Source: Helicobacteraceae bacterium
GTDB taxonomy: Bacteria > Campylobacterota > Campylobacteria > Campylobacterales > SZUA-545
Assembly (NCBI GenBank): GCA_031282285.1
Contig: JAITEA010000193.1
Coordinates: 1 to 14,725 of the forward strand
Direction: 5' to 3'
DNA length: 14,725 nucleotides
Position 1 is the stretch's first letter, and every line of letters starts with the position of its first letter. Position numbers and translations under genes: made by a program. The notes beneath the pieces were generated by a model. The model was not told where the DNA came from. It searched no databases and saw only the letters and a list, made by a program, of their open reading frames with translations. This document shows, in pieces, positions 1 to 6,324 of the stretch.

Positions 1-57
1 TGTTCTACCGCCGCAAAGTTTCCAAAACCTCAAAAAGCGGCGCTTCACGCGGCTAAA

Positions 58-453
58 ATGCCGCAAAACAAAGCAAAAAGGCAAATGATGGAATTGCGTG
101 GTACCAATAAAGAACGCGACGATAGGGAAATCGCCATTAACGCGCTATCAAACAAGCTTGAGCAGGCAAAATATCTCGACCAAAAGGAAATGCTCGAGAC
201 TCGGTTGTTACTGGGACAGCTTGAGTTGTCAAGATATCTCGACGATAGCGAGATCGCCGAGGTTAACGCGCTATCAATAAAGCTTAGATCGGCAGTGGAA
301 CGCCTTTGGCTAGAAGATGTTACCTCCGCCCGCGCTAAAGGAACTATTATTAGCGGGAAGCGGAATATAACAGTTGAGTCGGACCCAGTCACCGCGCGCG
401 TCGAAATCTTTGAGGACGGCGTTACTCGTTGCGTATTGATAGAGATCCCTTAG
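58..453 (+). CDS. Hypothetical charged helical protein with internal repeats
   Basis: I do not recognise this 131-residue protein. Residues 1-85 are highly charged and look alpha-helical or coiled-coil. They hold two related segments, around 21-41 (DDREIAINALSNKL...KYLD) and 62-82 (DDSEIAEVNALSIKL). Residues 95-131 look like short beta strands. There is no signal peptide or membrane segment. The start is the first ATG of the frame and lacks a clear Shine-Dalgarno sequence, so it is uncertain and the gene could begin outside the window. Because the DNA itself is repetitive, several frames on both strands are open here. I prefer this frame for its balanced composition and plausible charge pattern. 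It converges with the minus-strand gene that ends at 524. Function unknown. Confidence 0.55.
   Translation: MPQNKAKRQMMELRGTNKERDDREIAINALSNKLEQAKYLDQKEMLETRLLLGQLELSRYLDDSEIAEVNALSIKLRSAVERLWLEDVTSARAKGTIISGKRNITVESDPVTARVEIFEDGVTRCVLIEIP
118..286 (+). repeat. Imperfect direct repeats inside the first gene
   Basis: Bases 118-160 and 241-285 are imperfect copies of each other, sharing for example TTAACGCGCTATCAA followed by AAGCTT. A second shorter pair, CAAAATATCTCGAC at 167-180 and CAAGATATCTCGAC at 230-243, lies between them. The spacing of about 120 bases and then 63 bases suggests old internal duplication, which explains the repeated helical segments of the protein. Confidence 0.6.
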
Positions 454-523
454 CGGAGCGCGGGAAGATTCTGCGAAGCGCCCTATGCCTGCGTGCGCCT
501 TAAAGCGACGCGGAACTGAAGTC

Positions 524-1060
524 TTAAGAGGCGGCATTGGACTGCTGGGATTCCTCTAAGAAAGGAGAGCAGATTTCGATCACGCTCAGCGCTTCGCGAG
601 GGTCAAGTCTAACGATCTCCTTCTGCTCTACGCCGTCGGCTGAAATGCCGGCATACCAACCAGTTTCCTTGTCGATAACTCTAAACGTCGAACACTTAAC
701 GATTTCGCCTTCGTTATTGGTAATCTCTACAGAGATACCCTTCTTGAAGCGAACATAGTATCCGTTTTTGATGATAGGCGTATTTTTGTTCGCTTGAACC
801 GCTTTAGGTTTTAGCTCCGCTTGCTTGGCTTTTATCCACCAACAAACCCCCCCCCTTATCGGGATCGAAGCGATCGGCGGCAAAGCCTCCGACCGACGCT
901 CCCGAAGGGAGCAAGGTATCGCGGTGGAAGCGGAGCGCAAGCTACGCTCGCGAGGGGGGGGGGGAAAGCGGCGCGCGAGCGGCGATCGCATAAGAAGGGG
1001 AAAGAGAAAACCTACCTTGTCGAGGGCGGAGGGGCGAGGGCGTAGGGAGAGATGAGGCAA
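524..1060 (-). CDS. Hypothetical protein, 5' end doubtful or disrupted
   Basis: The frame is open for 178 codons, but only its 3' part (bases about 524-843, roughly the last 105 residues) looks like real protein. That part has mixed beta-rich sequence (KNGYYVRFKKGISVEI, GWYAGISADGVEQKEIVRLDP) and an acidic tail (CSPFLEESQQS). Its beta-rich style could fit a small SH3-like or PilZ-like barrel, but I do not recognise a family. The upstream part is arginine/proline-rich and encoded by GC-rich, homopolymer-bearing DNA, so it is probably not natural coding sequence. No ATG, GTG or TTG occurs in frame between the G9 tract (minus strand; 847-855) and the conserved-looking part. The gene is therefore either a 3' remnant of a gene broken by the GC-rich stretch, or its start lies upstream and translation crosses both homopolymers, which would make it prone to slippage. 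The given start (1060) is only the longest option. Confidence 0.4.
   Translation of the reverse strand: MPHLSLRPRPSALDKVGFLFPLLMRSPLARRFPPPPRERSLRSASTAIPCSLRERRSEALPPIASIPIRGGVCWWIKAKQAELKPKAVQANKNTPIIKNGYYVRFKKGISVEITNNEGEIVKCSTFRVIDKETGWYAGISADGVEQKEIVRLDPREALSVIEICSPFLEESQQSNAAS
847..964. repeat. GC-rich segment bounded by C9 and G11 homopolymers
   Basis: A run of nine C (847-855) and a run of eleven G (954-964) flank about 98 bases and are mutually complementary, so the ends could pair. Inside is a perfect hairpin GCTCCC-GAA-GGGAGC (898-912) and a second small one GAGCG/CGCTC (933-937/945-949). No T run follows, so this is not a normal terminator. The segment lies inside the doubtful 5' part of the minus-strand ORF. 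It may be a short non-coding repeat or an insertion, but a second copy is not visible in this window. Confidence 0.4.
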
Positions 1061-1090
1061 CGCGGGGGCGGGAGGGGAATTGGGGCGATT
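965..1090 (+). other. Purine-rich non-coding stretch
   Basis: The plus strand here is strongly biased to G and A, with several runs of four or five G separated by A or C (for example near 1061-1079). No plausible gene is seen on the plus strand. On the minus strand the frame is open but reads as low-complexity Pro/Arg/Ser. It lies just upstream of the FDH operon promoter. Confidence 0.4.
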
Positions 1091-1096
1091 GTGTAC

Positions 1097-1102
1097 TATA
1101 AT
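1097..1102 (+). promoter_or_regulatory. Candidate sigma-70 -10 box of the FDH operon
   Basis: The sequence TATAAT sits 44 bases before the first start codon of the operon, in a short AT-rich island after a very GC-rich region. No good -35 box is seen at the usual distance, which is common in Campylobacterota promoters. Confidence 0.5.
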
Positions 1103-1145
1103 TTTAAGAATAAAAGCTTGATTATTTTTTTAAGAAAGGTTTGCT

Positions 1146-2453
1146 TTGTCCAAGGAGTTTCTGTTGCTGGAGGCGCCAAACGCGCTTAAGCCGCCGCTAG
1201 AGGACGCCTTTGATTTCGAGGGCGAAAGCGGCGATTATCTGGTTTCAAACCGCGCGGGCGCGGCGGTATTCGCGCCCGAAGTCGATTGGTTTCTGGCGCG
1301 AAGCGCGTCCGACGAGCCGACCAAAGCGCGTATTCTGCGCGTTTTGTACGAAGCCAGAGCCGCGGTTTACGATCGCGCCGCGCCCGATCGCAAAATAGCC
1401 TTCGACGAGAGCGCCTGTCAATACTGCGGCAAGGTTGGCGACGGCTGCGGCTTGTGCGTTGGCGTCTGCCCCGAAAAGGCGATTGTCAAAGACGAAGCCG
1501 CCCATCGCCTCCGATACGCTTTTGATCTGTGCGTCGCCTGCGGCAAGTGCGTCGGCGTCTGCCCGACGGGCGCGCTGGAGCTTGGCGCTATGGGCTTCGA
1601 CGCTTTCGAGGCGGCGGCGAGGCTCTACGACGGGCTTGTCGCGCTGATAATCGATGAAAAAGCGCTTGCGGATTTAACCTGTACCTTGCCCGCGGGCGTA
1701 GCGCCGCTGATCGTTCCCGCGGGCGGTTTTCTGGGGGAGAACGCGCTTTTGACGCTGCTGCAATCAAGCGGATCGCAGATAGTCGCCGCGAGCGAGATAA
1801 ACGGCGAGGCGGCGGCGCTACTCGATACTATATGGCTGGCTATCTACGGCAAAAAGGCGATCTTAACGATAGACGAAATCGGCGAGGCGCAACCGATCGC
1901 CCATAGCCGCCGCGGCTTCTCGCATAGCGCCGCTAACGCCAGAGCGCGGTTTGCCGCCGCGCTCCGCGCCGCCGTAGGCGATAGCGATTTTGGCGCAGTG
2001 GCGAGCGATCGCTTCGGCAAGATAGCAATAGATGGCGATCGCTGTTCGCTCTGCGCCGCCTGCGCCCAAAACTGCGTAACAAACGCGCTCAGCGCCGACG
2101 AAACCGAGTGTCTCCTGCGCGCCAACGATTCGCTCTGTACGCGCTGCGGCGAGTGCGAGGCGATCTGCCCCGAAAAGGCGATCGCCCTTTCAAGCGGCGG
2201 CGTAGTTTTGAACCCAAGCTGGTTCAGCCCGCGCATCGCCGCCAAAGACGAGGTTTTCCGCTGCGTCGAGTGCGGCAAGCCCTTTGCCTCGAGCCGATCG
2301 ATCGCCAAAGTGATCTCGTTTATGTCGCCGCTGTTTGGCTCGGACCCCGCGAAACTGCGATCCCTAAGCTGCTGCGCCGACTGCAAGCCCAAGGTGATGC
2401 TGAAAGCTATGCTCGCAAACAAATTAGCGCGCAAAGAGAAAGGATCGATATGA
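1146..2453 (+). CDS. Multi-cluster 4Fe-4S ferredoxin-like protein of the FDH operon
   Basis: This 435-residue cytoplasmic protein has two pairs of ferredoxin-type motifs. C91-x2-C94...C101-x2-C104-x3-C108-P and C129-x2-C132-x2-C135-x3-C139-P form the first pair. C300-x2-C303-x2-C306-x3-C310 and C331-x2-C334-x2-C337-x3-C341-P form the second. A final set, C373-x2-C376 and C409-C410-x2-C413, looks like a zinc-ribbon or extra metal site. The middle (about 150-290) has no cysteines apart from C179. Similar 4Fe-4S proteins lie upstream of torD/fdhA in FDH clusters of Campylobacterota; their exact role (electron transfer or assembly) is unclear to me. The start is TTG at 1146, six bases after AAGAAAGG (1132-1139). 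The stop overlaps the next start as ATGA, so the two are probably translationally coupled. No Tat or Sec signal is seen. Confidence 0.85.
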   Translation: MSKEFLLLEAPNALKPPLEDAFDFEGESGDYLVSNRAGAAVFAPEVDWFLARSASDEPTKARILRVLYEARAAVYDRAAPDRKIAFDESACQYCGKVGDGCGLCVGVCPEKAIVKDEAAHRLRYAFDLCVACGKCVGVCPTGALELGAMGFDAFEAAARLYDGLVALIIDEKALADLTCTLPAGVAPLIVPAGGFLGENALLTLLQSSGSQIVAASEINGEAAALLDTIWLAIYGKKAILTIDEIGEAQPIAHSRRGFSHSAANARARFAAALRAAVGDSDFGAVASDRFGKIAIDGDRCSLCAACAQNCVTNALSADETECLLRANDSLCTRCGECEAICPEKAIALSSGGVVLNPSWFSPRIAAKDEVFRCVECGKPFASSRSIAKVISFMSPLFGSDPAKLRSLSCCADCKPKVMLKAMLANKLARKEKGSI

Positions 2454-3082
2454 CGGATAAGTTAAACGAGGCGCGATCGGTATGCTACGGCGTTTTAAGC
2501 CTGCTGTTTATCTACCGCGCCGCAAGCCGCAAGCCGCAAGATACGATCGCGCTACTGAAGGCGATCGAATCGAGCGATTTTGACGACGAGGCGCGTAAAA
2601 GCGCGCAAGCTCTGGCGGCGCGGCTGGAAGCGGGCGGCGGCTTCGAGGCGCTAGACGAGGAGTTTTCGACGCTGTTTTTGATCCCCTTTGGCGAAACCAC
2701 GCCGATGAACGCCTCGGTCTATTACGACGATACGGAGGCGAGCAAGCCGCTGCTGATCGTCAAAGAGGTCTTGGCGGCTTCGGGCTTGCGTAAAGAGTCG
2801 GGGCGGTTTGGCGACAACGAGGATAATTTCGGCTTTGTCTTTACGCTTATGTCGCGGTTGTGCCGCGCTGGGGGCGAGGCTTTGGAGGGCGCCAAAAGGC
2901 TCTATTTTGAAATTATCCGCCCGTTTGCCCCCCAATTTCTTAAGCGATTAAAGAAAAATAAAAACATAAGTTTGTATAATCTATCCGTCAACCTTACGGA
3001 AAGGTTCTTGGCGTTTGAAGAGGAGTTCCACGCCTCGCTGCGGCAAAGCGGGACGCATATCGATAGAGAGGAGTCAAAATGA
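2450..3082 (+). CDS. TorD/DmsD-family Tat-proofreading chaperone
   Basis: This 210-residue, mostly helical protein fits the size and style of TorD-family chaperones. Such proteins bind the Tat signal of molybdoenzymes and hold the apo-protein until cofactor insertion. Supporting features are an N-terminal helix (EARSVCYGVLSLLF, 7-20), a central FSTLFLIPFGE...PMNASVYYDD segment (72-94), and ESGRFGDNEDNFGFVFTLMSRL (116-137) at the place of the family's acidic E-x-x-D-x-x motif. Family membership rests on these and on position. It starts with the A of ATGA overlapping the ferredoxin stop and ends in another ATGA with the next gene. Its client is most likely one or both FdhA proteins. A (CCGCAAG)x3 repeat lies near its 5' end. 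Confidence 0.8.
   Translation: MTDKLNEARSVCYGVLSLLFIYRAASRKPQDTIALLKAIESSDFDDEARKSAQALAARLEAGGGFEALDEEFSTLFLIPFGETTPMNASVYYDDTEASKPLLIVKEVLAASGLRKESGRFGDNEDNFGFVFTLMSRLCRAGGEALEGAKRLYFEIIRPFAPQFLKRLKKNKNISLYNLSVNLTERFLAFEEEFHASLRQSGTHIDREESK
2520..2540 (+). repeat. Three tandem CCGCAAG units inside torD-like gene
   Basis: Three perfect 7-base units lie in codons about 24-31 of the chaperone gene. Seven is not a multiple of three, so gain or loss of one unit would shift the frame near the start of the protein. Confidence 0.7.
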
Positions 3083-3300
3083 GCAATCCAAACAACGACA
3101 GGCGCGAGTTCCTTAAACGCGCCAAAAACGCCGCGCTGGCAATCGGCGCGGGAGCGGCGGTGGTCGTCGGCACGACGCAGACTTACGCGCGCGGGCAGAC
3201 GGACGGACACGGCGGCGTGGCGGTGGGGCGATCGCGCAAAGACGAGATCGTCTATCGCAAAACCCCGCAGTGGGAAGCGTTTTACAAATCGGCGCTGTAG
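3079..3300 (+). CDS. Small Tat-signal protein of FDH operon (FdhX-like)
   Basis: This is a 73-residue protein with an N-terminal twin-arginine signal, DRREFLKRA (7-15), followed by a hydrophobic stretch (about 18-31, alanine/valine/glycine) and a likely cleavage region near TYA-RG. The short remainder is polar and ends VYRKTPQWEAFYKSAL. It matches the family called formate dehydrogenase region TAT target, found just upstream of fdhA in many proteobacteria. Its function is not well established; a role in assembly or export of the enzyme is inferred from position. The ATGA overlap with the TorD-like gene sets the start. Confidence 0.8.
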   Translation: MSNPNNDRREFLKRAKNAALAIGAGAAVVVGTTQTYARGQTDGHGGVAVGRSRKDEIVYRKTPQWEAFYKSAL

Positions 3301-3327
3301 GCGCTCAAACTTACGAAAGGAGTATTG

Positions 3328-6141
3328 ATGACAGAGTTAAATAGTCGCGTAGGCAGGCGATCGTTTCTTAAGATCGGCGCGCTCGCCGGCGTTTTTGGCG
3401 CCACGGGCTCGCTCGCTTCGGACGAGACGATTAGACAGGCAAGCGAAGCGGAACTCAAAGAGGCGCACGCGGGCAGCAAAAAGGTGAAAACTATATGCAC
3501 CCATTGTTCGGTTGGTTGCGGCGTGATCGCCGAGGTCAAAGACGGCGTGTGGATTCGCCAAGAGGCGGCGCACGATCACCCGATAAGCAAGGGCGGGCAC
3601 TGCTGTAAGGGCGCGGATATGATCGACAAATACCGCGCCACAAACCGCCTGCGCAAACCGATCGAAAAGGTCGGCGGCAAGTGGCAGGTTACCGATTGGG
3701 ACAACGCGATGACCAAGATCGCCGCTAAGCTGACGCAGCTTAGAAACGATCACGGACCAGACAGCGTGATGCTGCTGGGGTCGGCGAAGGTCTCAAACGA
3801 GCAGTCGTACTATATTCGCAAGTTCGCGGCGTTTTTCGGCACGAACAATATAGATCACCAAGCTCGTATCTGACACAGCCCGACAGTCGCCGGTGTGGCG
3901 AACACATTAGGGTATGGCGGTATGACCAACCATCTGGGAGATATGCAGTTGTCCAAAGCGATTTTAATTATGGGCGCGAACCCCGCGGTAAATCACCCCG
4001 TGGCTATGCAGCACATATTAAAAGCCAAAGAGAAAAACCGCGCCAAGATCATCGTGATCGATCCGCGCTATACGAAAACGGCGGCAAAGAGCGATATTTT
4101 CGTCCGTATCCGCACGGGAACCGACGTGCCGTTTTTGTACGGCTTGATCCGCCTTGCGATCAAAAACGGCTGGACGGATAAGGATTTTATCCGCGATCGC
4201 ATCTACGGCTACGAGGAGATCGCCGCCGAAGCGGAAAAATGGACGCCCGAACAGGTCGCCCAAGTGTGCGGCTGCAAAGCCGAAGAGCTGATCAAAGCGG
4301 CTACGGCGTTCGCGGCGGCAAAACCCGCCTGCCTTATCTGGAATCAGGGCTGGACGCAGCACACGATAGGCACGAGCAACACGCGGCTTGGACCGATTAT
4401 GCAGATGATATACGGCAATATGGGTAAAGCCGGCGGCGGCTGCAACATCTTGCGCGGACACGACAATGTACAGGGCGCGAGCGATATGTGCAATCTCGCC
4501 GACAGCCTGCCCGGGTATTACGGGCTTGCCGAAGGCATCTGGAAATACTTCTGCGGCGCGTGGAAGGTCGATTACGAGTGGATGCTCTCGCGCTTCAAAT
4601 CCAAAGCGGCGATGGAGAAAAACGGCTTCAGCCTCGCAAACTTCTGGATGGGCGTGTTGAACGAGGAAAACGCCGTTCACAACGAGGGAACGCCGCTTAG
4701 AGCGCTGATCGTGATGGGCAACGGCATTACCACCGTTACGCAGACGCACAAGATCAAAGAGGCTTTAGACAAGCTGGAGCTGGTGGTGTTTATCGACCCT
4801 TACGTCAACGACGCGGCGGTGATCACCACAAGAGGCGACAACCTCTTTTTGCTTCCCGCGGCAAGTCAGGTGGAGACAAGCGGCAGCGTGGCGGCGACAA
4901 ACCGCAGCTACCAATGGCGATCGCAGGTCGTCGAGCCGCTGTACGAAAGCCGCCCCGATCACGAGATTTTGTTCGATCTGGCAAAACGGCTTGGCTTCTA
5001 CGACGAGTTTGTCAGATCGCTGGGCAAGGGCGGCGGCGACTATGTATGGCCTGAAGACGCCACAAAAGAGATCGCCGGATCGATCCTCTCGATCGGTCTT
5101 GGCGGCGTTACCCCCGAAAGGCTGAAGGCGCATCAGGAGAACTGGCATATGTTCGATCCCGTTACGCTTGCCGGTTACGGCAAAATGGCGGGCAGCTACT
5201 ACGGATTGCCGTGGCCCTGCTGGAACGAAAAGCACCCGGGAACGCCCGTAATGTACGATGTAAGCAAACCGGTTATGCTTGGCGGCGGTATGGGCTTTAG
5301 AGAAAACTGGGGCGTCGAGCGCGAGGAAGCGGACGGTCGCAAGGTCAGCCTGCTGGCTGGCAATACGCCGGCGGGATCGTCGGTCAAAGGCGGTTATCCG
5401 CGCGTTACCGGCGACAATATCGAATCGCTTGGTATCAAGCTCACCGAAGAGGAGCGCGAGAAGGTCAAAGGCAAAAACTTCGCCACCGATCGCAGCGGCA
5501 TACTCGTAGATAAAGCGCTCTCGGCGGGACTGTGCCCGTACGGCAACGGGCGCGCGCGCGCGATCTCGTGGAACTTCCCCGATCGCATTCCTATGCACAG
5601 AGAGCCTTTGCACAGCTTCCGGCAGGACCTTGTCGCCAAATATCCGACATTCCCCGACAAGCCCAACCACTGGCGCGCCAATATCCGCTACAAGAGCGAG
5701 CAGGACAAAGAGGAGTGGGTCAAAAACTACCCCGTCAATGTGGTTACGGGACGGATCGTCGAACATATGGGCACGGGGACGGAGACGAGAGCGAGCAAGT
5801 ATCTTGCGGAGCTTGCGCCAGAGATGTTTATCGAGATAAATCCAAATCTCGCGGGCAAACTTGGCGTGAAAGACGGCGATATGGTCTGGGTCTATGGCAC
5901 GAGCGAGGGCAAGATCAAGGTCAAAGCGGTCTATAGCTGGACGATCGACGAAAACTCGATCTTCCTGCCGCAGAACTTTTCGGGCGTGTGGCGCGGCGAG
6001 AGCCTAGCAAGCCGCTACCCCGAAAATACCGCGCCGTTCGCGCTTGGGGAAAACTCCAATCAGGTTACGAGCTACGGCTACGACATTGTTACAAGCTGCC
6101 CCGAAACCAAATGCACGCTTGTAAGAATCGAAAAGGCGTAA
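3328..6141 (+). CDS. fdhA: Formate dehydrogenase catalytic subunit, selenocysteine form
   Basis: This is a 937-residue periplasmic molybdo- or tungstoenzyme subunit that oxidises formate to CO2. It reads through TGA at 3871-3873 as selenocysteine 182 (context QARI-U-HSPTVAG). The paralog downstream has Cys in the same context, and the frame continues without a stop to 6141. Seen: Tat signal GRRSFLKIGALAGVFGA (9-25); 4Fe-4S ligands C57-x2-C60-x3-C64 and C92/C93 followed by K94; bis-MGD-binding segments such as LIMGANPAVNHP and GGGCNILRGHDNVQGASDM; and a C-terminal dinucleotide-binding domain starting near GRIVEHMGTGTETRASK (about 806). The start is ATG 3328, five bases after GAAAGGAG; a TTG at 3325 is too close to it. 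A naive gene caller would split this gene at the TGA. Selenocysteine machinery (SelA/B/C/D) is not in the window and is assumed to be elsewhere. Confidence 0.93.
3871..3912 (+). promoter_or_regulatory. Selenocysteine UGA and SECIS-like hairpin
   Basis: The UGA (3871-3873) is followed after 13 bases by TCGCC (3887-3891), loop GGTGT (3892-3896) and GGCGA (3897-3901), a perfect five-pair stem. CCC (3879-3881) and GGG (3910-3912) could close a lower stem. A GGU apical loop at this distance is typical of bacterial SECIS elements recognised by SelB. The E. coli-type bulged U is not obvious. In the Cys paralog the same position reads GGCGT, losing the loop U by a synonymous change. Confidence 0.75.
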
Positions 6142-6324
6142 GGAGCGGATATGACGACAATCGCGCGGGAGAGGCTATCTTTGATCGGGCTTGAACCCGC
6201 GCGATCTTGTTTTTGCGGTAACGCCTTCGGCGCCGACCTTCGATCGGGCAGCCGTTTAGCGTTCAACAACGCTTTGGGTTTTAACGCGCCGTGCGCGCGA
6301 CACATAAAAACAAAGGGAAACCAA
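6142..6324 (+). promoter_or_regulatory. Structured spacer before Cys-type fdhA; possible attenuator or leader
   Basis: Most other genes in this operon overlap or lie within about 15 bases, so 183 bases is exceptional. It holds a perfect 10-base inverted repeat, ATCGCGCGGG (6160-6169) and CCCGCGCGAT (6196-6205), followed by CTTGTTTTTG, which is terminator-like although the loop is 26 bases. A second hairpin AGCGTT-CAAC-AACGCT (6258-6273) is followed by TTGGGTTTT. A strong Shine-Dalgarno AAGGAG (6140-6145) precedes an ATG at 6151, whose frame stays open into fdhA2 and would add 58 residues before the Tat signal. That could be a leader peptide region or a remnant of the duplication junction. Confidence 0.4.

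Noticed and set aside
118..286. CRISPR-like spacing in the repeated first gene
   Set aside because: Repeats are imperfect, only two copies, and lie in frame within coding sequence, with no cas genes nearby.
45..392. Minus-strand ORF of 115 codons opposite the first gene
   Set aside because: It is Ser/Leu-rich, a typical antisense shadow of a charged helical gene, and lacks a ribosome site. I kept the plus-strand frame.
537..758. Plus-strand ORF of 73 codons
   Set aside because: It mirrors the minus-strand coding region, is rich in Ser/Thr/Ile without domain character, and has no ribosome site.
821..1055. Two plus-strand ORFs across the homopolymer region
   Set aside because: They are Arg/Gly-rich low-complexity translations of GC-rich DNA that run through both homopolymers, with no support as genes.
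3325..3873. A short 182-codon protein ending at TGA 3871-3873, as a broken fdhA
   Set aside because: The frame continues intact after the TGA, the paralog has Cys at this codon, and a SECIS-like hairpin follows, so this is selenocysteine and not a nonsense mutation.
4765..5766. Long minus-strand ORF inside fdhA
   Set aside because: It is an antisense shadow of a GC-rich conserved gene, with no ribosome site or recognisable protein.
6160..6205. tRNA-like element in the spacer (GGGCTTGAACCCGC looks like a T-arm)
   Set aside because: No anticodon arm, acceptor stem or CCA end fits. The 10-base inverted repeat is better explained as a simple hairpin.
6151..6324. N-terminal extension of the Cys-type FdhA from ATG 6151
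   Set aside because: It would place the Tat signal about 66 residues inside the protein, and the extra residues resemble nothing in the paralog. I kept 6325 as the start and treated the segment as a spacer, although its ribosome site is strong.
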